From contig NC_090178.1 of assembly GCF_024679245.1 (NCBI RefSeq), positions 18,106,213 through 18,170,212 on the forward strand: a stretch of 64,000 nt of DNA, read 5' to 3'. Position numbers and translations under genes: made by a program. Positions 31,561 to 45,837 of the stretch are shown piece after piece (positions within the stretch are counted from its first letter, which is position 1; each line of letters starts with the position of its first letter). The notes beneath the pieces are model-generated. The model made no database searches and had not been told where the DNA came from. It worked only from the letters and a program-made list of their open reading frames with translations. This DNA comes from Pseudorasbora parva (Eukaryota > Chordata > Actinopteri > Cypriniformes > Gobionidae).

Positions 31561-34500
31561 ATTCTGAGGGGCTCAAAATGCCCCTCAGAATGAGCTACCA
31601 CCTGTATTGCATTACAGTGTACTCAAACTATAGCAACTCTCTCCCACATATTCTGCTAGTGTGAACACACCCTACTGGCCTCAATAAATAATCTTTCAAT
31701 AACAATTGAGTTGTTTCCAAAAAAGTCTCACTTTCATGTAACTGCAATACAGGCCTGTGAGTAAACAACTAAGAGTTGACTACCTAAAGCATCTTCTAAT
31801 AACAATTAATTTTTTGAAAAAACACTCTTCATTTCACATTACATCAGGGCTAGAACCCTCTAAGTTTCGTTGGGAAGTCAGGGTTTGGCCAAGGGACGCT
31901 ACAGTAGAACAGATGTTTTCTGGCTTAATAAAATGGTCCATATGGAGAGGAAGCAAATTCTGAGGGGCTCAAAATGCCCCTCAGAATGAGCTACCACCTC
32001 TATTGCATTACATTGTACTCAAACTATAGCAACTCTCTCCCACAAATTCTGATAGTGTGAACACACCCTACTGGCCTCACTAAATAATCTTTCAATAACA
32101 ATTGAGTTGTTCCCAAAAAAGTCTCACTTTCATGTAACTGCAATACAGGTCTGTGAGAAAACAACTAAGAGTTGACTACCTAGAGCATCCTCTAATAACA
32201 ATTGAATTTTTGAAAAAACACTCTCCAGTTCACATTACATCAGGGCTAGAACCTGCTAAGTTACGTTGGGAAGCCAGGGTACGGCCATGGGGCGCTACAG
32301 TAGAACAGATGCATTCTGGCTTGATAAAATGGTCCATATGGAGAGGAAGCAAATTCTGAGGGGCTCAAAATGCCCCTCAGAATGAGCTACCACCTGTATT
32401 GCATTACAGTGTACTCAAACTATATCAACTCTCTCCCACATATTCTGCTAGGGTGAAAACACCCTACTGGCCTCACTAAATAATCTTTCAATAACAATTG
32501 AGTTGTTTCCAAAAAAGTCTCACTTTCATGTAACTGCAATACAGGCCTGTGAGTAAACAACTAAGAGTTGACTACCTAAAGCATCCTCTAATAACAATAA
32601 AATTTTTGAAAAAACATTCTCTCCAGTTCACATTACATCAGGGCTAGAACCCGCTAAGCTTCGTTGGGAAGCCAGGGTTTGGCCAAGTGACGCTACAGTA
32701 GAACAGATGTTTTCTGGCTAAATAAAATGGTCCATATGGAGAGGAAGCAAATTCTGAGGGGCTCAAAATGCCCCTCAGAATGAGCTACCACCTCTATTGC
32801 ATTACATTGTACTCAAACTATAGCAACTCTCTCCCACATATTCTGCTAGTGTGAAAACACCCTACTGGCCTCACTAAATAATCTTTCAATAATAATTGAG
32901 TTGTTTCCAAAAAAGTCTCACTTCAATGTAACTGTAATACAGGCCTGTGAGTAAACAACTAAGAGTTGACTACCTAAAGCATCCTCTAATAACAATTGAA
33001 TTTTTGAAAAAACACTCTCCAGTTCACATTACATCAGGGCTAGAACCTGCTAAGTTACGTTGGGAAGCCAGGGTACGGCCATGGGATGCTACAGTAGAAC
33101 AGATGCAATCTGGCTTGATAAAATGGTCCATATGGAGAGGAAGCAAATTCTGGGGGGCTCAAAATGCCCCTCAGAATGAGCTACCACCTGTATTGCATTA
33201 CAGTGTACTCAAACTATAGCAACTCTCTCCCACATATTCTGCTAGTGTGAAAACACCCTACTGGCCCCACTAAATAATCTTTCAATAACAACTGAGTTGT
33301 TTCCAAAAAAGTCTCACTTTCATGTAACTGCAATACAGGCCTGTGAGTAAACAACTAAGAGTTGACTACCTAAAGCATCCTCTAATAACAATTACATTTT
33401 TGAAAAAACATTCTCTCCAGTTCACATTACATCAGGGCTAGAACCCGCTAAGTTTCGTTGGGAAGTCAGGGTTTGGCCAAGTAACGCTACAGTAGAACAG
33501 ATGTTTTCTGGCTAAATAAAATGGTCCATATGGAGAGGAAGCAAATTCTGAGGGGCTCAAAATGCCCCTCAGAATGAGCTACCACCTCTATTGCATTACA
33601 TTGTACTCAAACTATAGCAACTCTCTCCCACATATTCTGATAGTGTGAAAACACCCTACTGGCCTCACTAAATAATCTTTCAATAACAATTGAGTTGTTT
33701 CCAAAAAAGTCTCACTTTCATGTAACTGCAATACAGGCCTGTGAGAAAACAACTAAGAGTTGACTACCTAAAGCATCCTCTAATAACAATTGAATTTTTG
33801 AAAAAACACTCTCCAGTTCACATTACATCAGGGCTAGAACCTGCTAAGTTACGATGGTAAGCCAGGGTACAGCCATGGGACGCTACAGTAGAACAGATTC
33901 ATTCTGGCTTGATAAAATGGTCCATATGGAGAGGAAGCAAATTCTGAGGGGCTCAAAATGCCCCTCAGAATGAGCTACCACCTCTATTGCATTACATTGT
34001 ACTCAAACTATAGCAACTCTCTCCCACATATTCTGCTAGTGTGAAAAAACCCTACTGGCCTCAAAAAATAATCTTTCAATAACAATTGAGTTGTTTCCAA
34101 AAAAGTCTCACTTTCATGTAACTGCAATACAGGCCTGTGAGTAAACAACTAAGAGTTGACTACCTAAAGCATCCTCTAATAACAATTAAATTTTTGAAAA
34201 AACATTCTCTCCAGTTCACATTACATCAGGGCTAGAACCCGCTAAGTTTCGTTGGGAAGTCAGGGTTTGGCCATGGGACGCTACAGTAGAACAGATGTTT
34301 TCTGGCTTAATAAAATGGTCCATATGGAGAGGAAGCAAATTCTGAGGGGCTCAAAATGCCCCTCAGAATGAGCTACCACCTCTATTGCATTACATTGTAC
34401 TCAAACTATAGCAACTCTCTCCCACATATTCTGCTAGTGTGAAAACACCCTACTGGCCTCACTAAATAATCTTTCAATAACAATTGAGTTGTTTCCAAAA

Positions 34501-34734
34501 AAGTATCAATTTCATGTAACTGCAATACAGGCCTGTGAGAAAACAACTAACAGTTGACTACCTAAAGCATCCTCTAATAACAATTGAATTTTTGAAAAAA
34601 CACTCTCCAGTTCACATTACATCAGGGCTAGAACCTGCTAAGTTACGTTGGGAAGCCAGGGTACGGCCATGGGACGCTACAGTAGAACAGATGCAATCTG
34701 GCTTGATAAAATGGTCCATATGGAGAGGAAGCAA
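31561..34734 (+). repeat. beta HOR core, copy 1 (8 monomers, 3174 bp)
   Basis: The order is D-A(LEHP)-G-A-Q(90-codon)-G-H-G'-A-Q(LTVD). Diagnostic markers are CTAGAGCATCC and GGGGCGCTAC in the second monomer, CTGGGGGGC in the dyad after the fourth, GGCCCCACTAAA and CAACTGAG in the fifth, and AAGTATCAATTTC in the eighth. The same ordered set occurs three more times downstream. Confidence 0.9.
32947..33219 (+). other. 90-codon readthrough version of the satellite frame
   Basis: TGA in the dyad is changed to TGG by an A-to-G substitution (CTGGGGGGC), extending the frame through the dyad to a TAG in the next monomer. Identical versions lie at 37309-37581, 43258-43530 and 47224-47496, one per beta core. 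The same base change leaves a G-T pair in the dyad. I do not regard it as a gene. Confidence 0.7.
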
Positions 34735-35922
34735 ATTCTGAGGGGCTCAAAATGCCCCTCAGAATGAGCTACCACCTGTATTGCATTACAGTGTACTCAA
34801 ACTATATCAACTCTCTCCCACATATTCTGCTAGTGTGAAAACACCCTACTGGCCTCACTAAATAATCTTTCAATAATAATTGAGTTGTTTCCAAAAAAGT
34901 CTCACTTCAATGTAACTGTAATACAGGCCTGTGAGTAAACAACTAAGAGTTGACTACCTAAAGCATCCTCTAATAACAATTGAATTTTTGAAAAAACACT
35001 CTCCAGTTCACATTACATCAGGGCTAGAACCTGCTAAGTTACGTTGGGAAGCCAGGGTACGGCCATGGGACGCTACAGTAGAACAGATGCATTCTGGCTT
35101 GATAAAATGGTCCATATGGAGAGGAAGCAAATTCTGAGGGGCTCAAAATGCCCCTCAGAATGAGCTACCACCTGTATTGCATTACAGTGTACTCAAACTA
35201 TATCAACTCTCTCCCACATATTCTGCTAGTGTGAACACACCCTACTGGCCTCAATAAATAATCTTTCAATAACAATTGAGTTGTTTCCAAAAAAGTCTCA
35301 CTTCAATGTAACTGTAATACAGGCCTGTGAGTAAACAACTAAGAGTTGACTACCTAAAGCATCCTCTAATAACAATTGATTTTTTGAAAAAACACTCTCC
35401 AGTTCATGTTACATCAGGGCTAGAACCCGCTAAGTTTCGTTGGGAAGTCAGGGTTAGGCCATGGGACGCTACAGTAGAACAGATGCGTTCTGGCTTGATA
35501 AAATGGTCCATATGGAGAGGAAGCAAATTCTGAGGGGCTCAAAACGCCCCTCAGAATGAGCTACCACCTCTATTGCATTACAGTGTACTCAAACTAAAGC
35601 AACTGTCTCTCACATATTCTGCTAGTGTGAAAACACCCTACTGGCCTCACTAAATAATCTTTCAATATCAATTGATTTGTTTCCAAAAAAGTCTCACTTT
35701 CATGTAACTGCAATACAGGCCTGTGAGAAAACAACTAAGAGTTGACTACCTAAAGCATCCTCTAATAACAATTGAATTTTTGAAAAAACACTCTCCAGTT
35801 CACATTACATCAGGGCTAGAACCTGCTAAGTTACGTTGGGAAGCCAGGGTACGGCCATGGGACGCTACAGTAGAACAGATGCATTCTGGCTTGATAAAAT
35901 GGTCCATATGGAGAGGAAGCAA
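34735..35922 (+). repeat. beta spacer, 3 monomers (A-H, B, A-H)
   Basis: This is 1188 bp between beta cores 1 and 2. The boundary of its last monomer carries the TCAAAACGCCCC loop variant followed by AAAGCAACTGTCTCTCAC, which also appears near 39900 and, in part, near 29990. Confidence 0.85.
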
Positions 35923-38900
35923 ATTCTGAGGGGCTCAAAATGCCCCTCAGAATGAGCTACCACCTGTATTGCATTACAGTGTACTCAAACTATAGCAACT
36001 CTCTCCCACATATTCTGCTAGTGTGAACACACCCTACTGGCCTCAATAAATAATCTTTCAATAACAATTGAGTTGTTTCCAAAAAAGTCTCACTTTCATG
36101 TAACTGCAATACAGGCCTGTGAGTAAACAACTAAGAGTTGACTACCTAAAGCATCTTCTAATAACAATTAATTTTTTGAAAAAACACTCTCCATTTCACA
36201 TTACATCAGGGCTAGAACCCTCTAAGTTTCGTTGGGAAGTCAGGGTTTGGCCAAGGGACGCTACAGTAGAACAGATGTTTTCTGGCTTAATAAAATGGTC
36301 CATATGGAGAGGAAGCAAATTCTGAGGGGCTCAAAATGCCCCTCAGAATGAGCTACCACCTCTATTGCATTACATTGTACTCAAACTATAGCAACTCTCT
36401 CCCACAAATTCTGATAGTGTGAACACACCCTACTGGCCTCACTAAATAATCTTTCAATAACAATTGAGTTGTTCCCAAAAAAGTCTCACTTTCATGTAAC
36501 TGCAATACAGGTCTGTGAGAAAACAACTAAGAGTTGACTACCTAGAGCATCCTCTAATAACAATTGAATTTTTGAAAAAACACTCTCCAGTTCACATTAC
36601 ATCAGGGCTAGAACCTGCTAAGTTACGTTGGGAAGCCAGGGTACGGCCATGGGGCGCTACAGTAGAACAGATGCATTCTGGCTTGATAAAATGGTCCATA
36701 TGGAGAGGAAGCAAATTCTGAGGGGCTCAAAATGCCCCTCAGAATGAGCTACCACCTGTATTGCATTACAGTGTACTCAAACTATATCAACTCTCTCCCA
36801 CATATTCTGCTAGGGTGAAAACACCCTACTGGCCTCACTAAATAATCTTTCAATAACAAATGAGTTGTTTCCAAAAAAGTCTCACTTTCATGTAACTGCA
36901 ATACAGGCCTGTGAGTAAACAACTAAGAGTTGACTACCTAAAGCATCCTCTAATAACAATAAAATTTTTGAAAAAACATTCTCTCCAGTTCACATTACAT
37001 CAGGGCTAGAACCCGCTAAGCTTCGTTGGGAAGCCAGGGTTTGGCCAAGTGACGCTACAGTAGAACAGATGTTTTCTGGCTAAATAAAATGGTCCATATG
37101 GAGAGGAAGCAAATTCTGAGGGGCTCAAAATGCCCCTCAGAATGAGCTACCACCTCTATTGCATTACATTGTACTCAAACTATAGCAACTCTCTCCCACA
37201 TATTCTGCTAGTGTGAAAACACCCTACTGGCCTCACTAAATAATCTTTCAATAATAATTGAGTTGTTTCCAAAAAAGTCTCACTTCAATGTAACTGTAAT
37301 ACAGGCCTGTGAGTAAACAACTAAGAGTTGACTACCTAAAGCATCCTCTAATAACAATTGAATTTTTGAAAAAACACTCTCCAGTTCACATTACATCAGG
37401 GCTAGAACCTGCTAAGTTACGTTGGGAAGCCAGGGTACGGCCATGGGATGCTACAGTAGAACAGATGCAATCTGGCTTGATAAAATGGTCCATATGGAGA
37501 GGAAGCAAATTCTGGGGGGCTCAAAATGCCCCTCAGAATGAGCTACCACCTGTATTGCATTACAGTGTACTCAAACTATAGCAACTCTCTCCCACATATT
37601 CTGCTAGTGTGAAAACACCCTACTGGCCCCACTAAATAATCTTTCAATAACAACTGAGTTGTTTCCAAAAAAGTCTCACTTTCATGTAACTGCAATACAG
37701 GCCTGTGAGTAAACAACTAAGAGTTGACTACCTAAAGCATCCTCTAATAACAATTAAATTTTTGAAAAAACATTCTCTCCAGTTCACATTACATCAGGGC
37801 TAGAACCCGCTAAGTTTCGTTGGGAAGTCAGGGTTTGGCCAAGTAACGCTACAGTAGAACAGATGTTTTCTGGCTAAATAAAATGGTCCATATGGAGAGG
37901 AAGCAAATTCTGAGGGGCTCAAAATGCCCCTCAGAATGAGCTACCACCTCTATTGCATTACATTGTACTCAAACTATAGCAACTCTCTCCCACATATTCT
38001 GATAGTGTGAAAACACCCTACTGGCCTCACTAAATAATCTTTCAATAACAATTGAGTTGTTTCCAAAAAAGTCTCACTTTCATGTAACTGCAATACAGGC
38101 CTGTGAGAAAACAACTAAGAGTTGACTACCTAAAGCATCCTCTAATAACAATTGAATTTTTGAAAAAACACTCTCCAGTTCACATTACATCAGGGCTAGA
38201 ACCTGCTAAGTTACGATGGTAAGCCAGGGTACAGCCATGGGACGCTACAGTAGAACAGATTCATTCTGGCTTGATAAAATGGTCCATATGGAGAGGAAGC
38301 AAATTCTGAGGGGCTCAAAATGCCCCTCAGAATGAGCTACCACCTCTATTGCATTACATTGTACTCAAACTATAGCAACTCTCTCCCACATATTCTGCTA
38401 GTGTGAAAAAACCCTACTGGCCTCAAAAAATAATCTTTCAATAACAATTGAGTTGTTTCCAAAAAAGTCTCACTTTCATGTAACTGCAATACAGGCCTGT
38501 GAGTAAACAACTAAGAGTTGACTACCTAAAGCATCCTCTAATAACAATTAAATTTTTGAAAAAACATTCTCTCCAGTTCACATTACATCAGGGCTAGAAC
38601 CCGCTAAGTTTCGTTGGGAAGTCAGGGTTTGGCCATGGGACGCTACAGTAGAACAGATGTTTTCTGGCTTAATAAAATGGTCCATATGGAGAGGAAGCAA
38701 ATTCTGAGGGGCTCAAAATGCCCCTCAGAATGAGCTACCACCTCTATTGCATTACATTGTACTCAAACTATAGCAACTCTCTCCCACATATTCTGCTAGT
38801 GTGAAAACACCCTACTGGCCTCACTAAATAATCTTTCAATAACAATTGAGTTGTTTCCAAAAAAGTATCAATTTCATGTAACTGCAATACAGGCCTGTGA

Positions 38901-39096
38901 GAAAACAACTAACAGTTGACTACCTAAAGCATCCTCTAATAACAATTGAATTTTTGAAAAAACACTCTCCAGTTCACATTACATCAGGGCTAGAACCTGC
39001 TAAGTTACGTTGGGAAGCCAGGGTACGGCCATGGGACGCTACAGTAGAACAGATGCAATCTGGCTTGATAAAATGGTCCATATGGAGAGGAAGCAA
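35923..39096 (+). repeat. beta HOR core, copy 2
   Basis: This copy is 4362 bp downstream of core 1 with all its diagnostic markers. A private change AACAAATGAG (for AACAATTGAG) in the G monomer near 36858 is shared with cores 3 and 4 but not core 1, giving an order of descent. Confidence 0.9.
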
Positions 39097-41871
39097 ATTC
39101 TGAGGGGCTCAAAATGCCCCTCAGAATGAGCTACCACCTGTATTGCATTACAGTGTACTCAAACTATATCAACTCTCTCCCACATATTCTGCTAGTGTGA
39201 AAACACCCTACTGGCCTCACTAAATAATCTTTCAATAATAATTGAGTTGTTTCCAAAAAAGTCTCACTTCAATGTAACTGTAATACAGGCCTGTGAGTAA
39301 ACAACTAAGAGTTGACTACCTAAAGCATCCTCTAATAACAATTGAATTTTTGAAAAAACACTCTCCAGTTCACATTACATCAGGGCTAGAACCTGCTAAG
39401 TTACGTTGGGAAGCCAGGGTACGGCCATGGGACGCTACAGTAGAACAGATGCATTCTGGCTTGATAAAATGGTCCATATGGAGAGGAAGCAAATTCTGAG
39501 GGGCTCAAAATGCCCCTCAGAATGAGCTACCACCTGTATTGCATTACAGTGTACTCAAACTATATCAACTCTCTCCCACATATTCTGCTAGTGTGAACAC
39601 ACCCTACTGGCCTCAATAAATAATCTTTCAATAACAATTGAGTTGTTTCCAAAAAAGTCTCACTTCAATGTAACTGTAATACAGGCCTGTGAGTAAACAA
39701 CTAAGAGTTGACTACCTAAAGCATCCTCTAATAACAATTGATTTTTTGAAAAAACACTCTCCAGTTCATGTTACATCAGGGCTAGAACCCGCTAAGTTTC
39801 GTTGGGAAGTCAGGGTTAGGCCATGGGACGCTACAGTAGAACAGATGCGTTCTGGCTTGATAAAATGGTCCATATGGAGAGGAAGCAAATTCTGAGGGGC
39901 TCAAAACGCCCCTCAGAATGAGCTACCACCTCTATTGCATTACAGTGTACTCAAACTAAAGCAACTGTCTCTCACATATTCTGCTAGTGTGAAAACACCC
40001 TACTGGCCTCACTAAATAATCTTTCAATATCAATTGATTTGTTTCCAAAAAAGTCTCACTTTCATGTAACTGCAATACAGGCCTGTGAGTAAACAACTAA
40101 CAGTTGACTACCTAAAGCATCCTCTAATAACAATTACATTTTTGAAAAAACATTCTCTCCAGTTCACATTACATCAGGGCTAGAACCCGCTAAGTTTTGT
40201 TGGGAAGTCAGGGTTTGGCCAAGGGACGCTACAGTAGAACAGATGTTTTCTGGCTTAATAAAATGGTCCATATGGAGAGGAAGCAAATTCTGAGGGGCTC
40301 AAAATGCCCCTCAGAATGAGCTACCACCTCTATTGCATTACATTGTACTCAAACTATAGCAACTCTCTCCCACATATTCTGCTAGTGTGAAAACACCCTA
40401 CTGGCCTCACTAAATAATCTTTCAATAACAATTGAGTTGTTTCCAAAAAAAGTCTCACTTTCATGTAACTGCAATACAGGCCTGTGAGAAAACAACTAAG
40501 AGTTGACTACCTAAAGCATCCTCTAATAACAATTGAATTTTTGAAAAAACACTCTCCAGTTCACATTACATCAGGGCTAGAACCTGCTAAGTTACGTTGG
40601 GAAGCCAGGGTACTGCCATGGTACGCTACAGTAGAACAGATGCAATCTGGCTTGATAAAATGGTCCATATGGAGAGGAAGCAAATTCTGAGGGGCTCAAA
40701 ATGCCCCTCAGAATGAGCTACCACCTGTATTGCATTACAGTGTACTCAAACTATATCAACTCTCTCCCACATATTCTGCTAGTGTGAAAACACCCTACTG
40801 GCCTCACTAAATAATCTTTCAATAACAATTGAGTTGTTTACAAAAAAGTCTCACTTCAATGTAACTGTAATACAGGCCTGTGAGTAAACAACTAAGAGTT
40901 GACTACCTAAAGCATCCTCTAATAACAATTGATTTTTTGAAAAAACACTCTCCAGTTCACATTATATCAGGGCTAGAACCCGCTAAGTTTCGTTGGGAAG
41001 TCAGGGTTTGGCCATGGGACGCTACAGTAGAACAGATGCGTTCTGGCTTGATAAAATGGTCCATATAGAGAGGAAGCAAATTCTGAGGGGCTCAAAATGC
41101 CCCTCAGAATGAGCTACCACCTCTATTGCATTACATTGTACTCAAACTATAGCAACTCTCTCCCACATATTCTGATAGTGTGAACACACCCTACTGGCCT
41201 CACTAAATAATCTTTCAATAACAATTGAGTTGTTCCCAAAAAAGTCTCACTTTCATGTAACTGCAATACAGGTCTGTGAGAAAACAACTAAGAGTTGACT
41301 ACCTAAAGCATCCTCTAATAACAATTGAATTTTTGAAAAAACACTCTCCAGTTCACATTACATCAGGGCTAGAACCTGCTAAGTTACGTTGGGAAGCCAG
41401 GGTACGGCCATGGGACGCTACAGTAGAACAGATGCATTCTGGCTTGATAAAATGGTCCATATGGAGAGGAAGCAAATTCTGAGGGGCTCAAAATGCCCCT
41501 CAGAATGAGCTACCACCTGTATTGCATTACAGTGTACTCAAACTATAGCAACTCTCTCCCACATATTCTGATAGTGTGAACACACCCTACTGGCCTCACT
41601 AAATAATCTTTCAATAACAATTGAGTTGTTCCCAAAAAAGTCTCACTTTCATGTAACTGCAATACAGGTCTGTGAGAAAACAACTAAGAGTTGACTACCT
41701 AAAGCATCCTCTAATAACAATTGAATTTTTGAAAAAACACTCTCCAGTTCACATTACATCAGGGCTAGAACCTGCTAAGTTACGTTGGGAAGCCAGGGTA
41801 CGGCCATGGGACGCTACAGTAGAACAGATGCATTCTGGCTTGATAAAATGGTCCATATGGAGAGGAAGCAA
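39097..41871 (+). repeat. beta spacer, 7 monomers
   Basis: The order is A-H 39097, B 39493, G 39889, A-Q (LPWYAT) 40287, C 40684, A-H 41080, A-H 41476. The stretch from 39889 to 41475 matches 29974-31560 at an offset of 9915 bp, and the second A-H is an extra local duplicate. Confidence 0.85.
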
Positions 41872-44800
41872 ATTCTGAGGGGCTCAAAATGCCCCTCAGA
41901 ATGAGCTACCACCTGTATTGCATTACAGTGTACTCAAACTATAGCAACTCTCTCCCACATATTCTGCTAGTGTGAACACACCCTACTGGCCTCAATAAAT
42001 AATCTTTCAATAACAATTGAGTTGTTTCCAAAAAAGTCTCACTTTCATGTAACTGCAATACAGGCCTGTGAGTAAACAACTAAGAGTTGACTACCTAAAG
42101 CATCTTCTAATAACAATTAATTTTTTGAAAAAACACTCTCCATTTCACATTACATCAGGGCTAGAACCCTCTAAGTTTCGTTGGGAAGTCAGGGTTTGGC
42201 CAAGGGACGCTACAGTAGAACAGATGTTTTCTGGCTTAATAAAATGGTCCATATGGAGAGGAAGCAAATTCTGAGGGGCTCAAAATGCCCCTCAGAATGA
42301 GCTACCACCTCTATTGCATTACATTGTACTCAAACTATAGCAACTCTCTCCCACAAATTCTGATAGTGTGAACACACCCTACTGGCCTCACTAAATAATC
42401 TTTCAATAACAATTGAGTTGTTCCCAAAAAAGTCTCACTTTCATGTAACTGCAATACAGGTCTGTGAGAAAACAACTAAGAGTTGACTACCTAGAGCATC
42501 CTCTAATAACAATTGAATTTTTGAAAAAACACTCTCCAGTTCACATTACATCAGGGCTAGAACCTGCTAAGTTACGTTGGGAAGCCAGGGTACGGCCATG
42601 GGGCGCTACAGTAGAACAGATGCATTCTGGCTTGATAAAATGGTCCATATGGAGAGGAAGCAAATTCTGAGGGGCTCAAAATGCCCCTCAGAATGAGCTA
42701 CCACCTGTATTGCATTACAGTGTACTCAAACTATATCAACTCTCTCCCACATATTCTGCTAGGGTGAAAACACCCTACTGGCCTCACTAAATAATCTTTC
42801 AATAACAAATGAGTTGTTTCCAAAAAAGTCTCACTTTCATGTAACTGCAATACAGGCCTGTGAGTAAACAACTAAGAGTTGACTACCTAAAGCATCCTCT
42901 AATAACAATAAAATTTTTGAAAAAACATTCTCTCCAGTTCACATTACATCAGGGCTAGAACCCGCTAAGCTTCGTTGGGAAGCCAGGGTTTGGCCAAGTG
43001 ACGCTACAGTAGAACAGATGTTTTCTGGCTAAATAAAATGGTCCATATGGAGAGGAAGCAAATTCTGAGGGGCTCAAAATGCCCCTCAGAATGAGCTACC
43101 ACCTCTATTGCATTACATTGTACTCAAACTATAGCAACTCTCTCCCACATATTCTGCTAGTGTGAAAACACCCTACTGGCCTCACTAAATAATCTTTCAA
43201 TAATAATTGAGTTGTTTCCAAAAAAGTCTCACTTCAATGTAACTGTAATACAGGCCTGTGAGTAAACAACTAAGAGTTGACTACCTAAAGCATCCTCTAA
43301 TAACAATTGAATTTTTGAAAAAACACTCTCCAGTTCACATTACATCAGGGCTAGAACCTGCTAAGTTACGTTGGGAAGCCAGGGTACGGCCATGGGATGC
43401 TACAGTAGAACAGATGCAATCTGGCTTGATAAAATGGTCCATATGGAGAGGAAGCAAATTCTGGGGGGCTCAAAATGCCCCTCAGAATGAGCTACCACCT
43501 GTATTGCATTACAGTGTACTCAAACTATAGCAACTCTCTCCCACATATTCTGCTAGTGTGAAAACACCCTACTGGCCCCACTAAATAATCTTTCAATAAC
43601 AACTGAGTTGTTTCCAAAAAAGTCTCACTTTCATGTAACTGCAATACAGGCCTGTGAGTAAACAACTAAGAGTTGACTACCTAAAGCATCCTCTAATAAC
43701 AATTAAATTTTTGAAAAAACATTCTCTCCAGTTCACATTACATCAGGGCTAGAACCCGCTAAGTTTCGTTGGGAAGTCAGGGTTTGGCCAAGTAACGCTA
43801 CAGTAGAACAGATGTTTTCTGGCTAAATAAAATGGTCCATATGGAGAGGAAGCAAATTCTGAGGGGCTCAAAATGCCCCTCAGAATGAGCTACCACCTCT
43901 ATTGCATTACATTGTACTCAAACTATAGCAACTCTCTCCCACATATTCTGATAGTGTGAAAACACCCTACTGGCCTCACTAAATAATCTTTCAATAACAA
44001 TTGAGTTGTTTCCAAAAAAGTCTCACTTTCATGTAACTGCAATACAGGCCTGTGAGAAAACAACTAAGAGTTGACTACCTAAAGCATCCTCTAATAACAA
44101 TTGAATTTTTGAAAAAACACTCTCCAGTTCACATTACATCAGGGCTAGAACCTGCTAAGTTACGATGGTAAGCCAGGGTACAGCCATGGGACGCTACAGT
44201 AGAACAGATTCATTCTGGCTTGATAAAATGGTCCATATGGAGAGGAAGCAAATTCTGAGGGGCTCAAAATGCCCCTCAGAATGAGCTACCACCTCTATTG
44301 CATTACATTGTACTCAAACTATAGCAACTCTCTCCCACATATTCTGCTAGTGTGAAAAAACCCTACTGGCCTCAAAAAATAATCTTTCAATAACAATTGA
44401 GTTGTTTCCAAAAAAGTCTCACTTTCATGTAACTGCAATACAGGCCTGTGAGTAAACAACTAAGAGTTGACTACCTAAAGCATCCTCTAATAACAATTAA
44501 ATTTTTGAAAAAACATTCTCTCCAGTTCACATTACATCAGGGCTAGAACCCGCTAAGTTTCGTTGGGAAGTCAGGGTTTGGCCATGGGACGCTACAGTAG
44601 AACAGATGTTTTCTGGCTTAATAAAATGGTCCATATGGAGAGGAAGCAAATTCTGAGGGGCTCAAAATGCCCCTCAGAATGAGCTACCACCTCTATTGCA
44701 TTACATTGTACTCAAACTATAGCAACTCTCTCCCACATATTCTGCTAGTGTGAAAACACCCTACTGGCCTCACTAAATAATCTTTCAATAACAATTGAGT

Positions 44801-45045
44801 TGTTTCCAAAAAAGTATCAATTTCATGTAACTGCAATACAGGCCTGTGAGAAAACAACTAACAGTTGACTACCTAAAGCATCCTCTAATAACAATTGAAT
44901 TTTTGAAAAAACACTCTCCAGTTCACATTACATCAGGGCTAGAACCTGCTAAGTTACGTTGGGAAGCCAGGGTACGGCCATGGGACGCTACAGTAGAACA
45001 GATGCAATCTGGCTTGATAAAATGGTCCATATGGAGAGGAAGCAA
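41872..45045 (+). repeat. beta HOR core, copy 3
   Basis: This copy is 5949 bp after core 2. It has the same eight monomers and markers, including the 90-codon readthrough frame at 43258-43530. Confidence 0.9.
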
Positions 45046-45837
45046 ATTCTGAGGGGCTCAAAATGCCCCTCAGAATGAGCTACCACCTGTATTGCATTAC
45101 AGTGTACTCAAACTATATCAACTCTCTCCCACATATTCTGCTAGTGTGAAAACACCCTACTGGCCTCAATAAATAATCTTTCAATAATAATTGAGTTGTT
45201 TCCAAAAAAGTCTCACTTCAATGTAACTGTAATACAGGCCTGTGAGTAAACAACTAAGAGTTGACTACCTAAAGCATCCTCTAATAACAATTGATTTTTT
45301 GAAAAAACACTCTCCAGTTCATGTTACATCAGGGCTAGAACCCGCTAAGTTTCGTTGGGAAGTCAGGGTTAGGCCATGGGACGCTACAGTAGAACAGATG
45401 CGTTCTGGCTTGATAAAATGTTCCATATGGAGAGGAAGCAAATTCTGAGGGGCTCAAAATGCCCCTCAGAATGAGCTACCACCTGTATTGCATTATAGTG
45501 TACTCAAACTATAGCAACTCTCTCCCACATATTCTGCTAGTGTGAAAACACCCTACTGGCCTCACTAAATAATCTTTCAATAACAATTGAGTTGTTTCCA
45601 AAAAAGTCTCACTTTCATGTAACTGCAATACAGGCCTGTGAGAAAACAACTAAGAGTTGACTACCTAAAGCATCCTCTAATAACAATTGAATTTTTGAAA
45701 AAACACTCTCCAGTTCACATTACATCAGGGCTAGAACCTGCTAAGTTACGTTGGGAAGCCAGGGTACGGCCATGGGACGCTACAGTAGAACAGATGCGTT
45801 CTGGCTTGATAAAATGGTCCATATGGAGAGGAAGCAA
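45046..45837 (+). repeat. beta spacer, 2 monomers (B, A-R)
   Basis: This 792-bp spacer is the shortest in the beta series. Its B monomer keeps CAATAATAATTGAG from a neighbouring class, and its A-R monomer leads into a chimeric D monomer. Confidence 0.85.
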
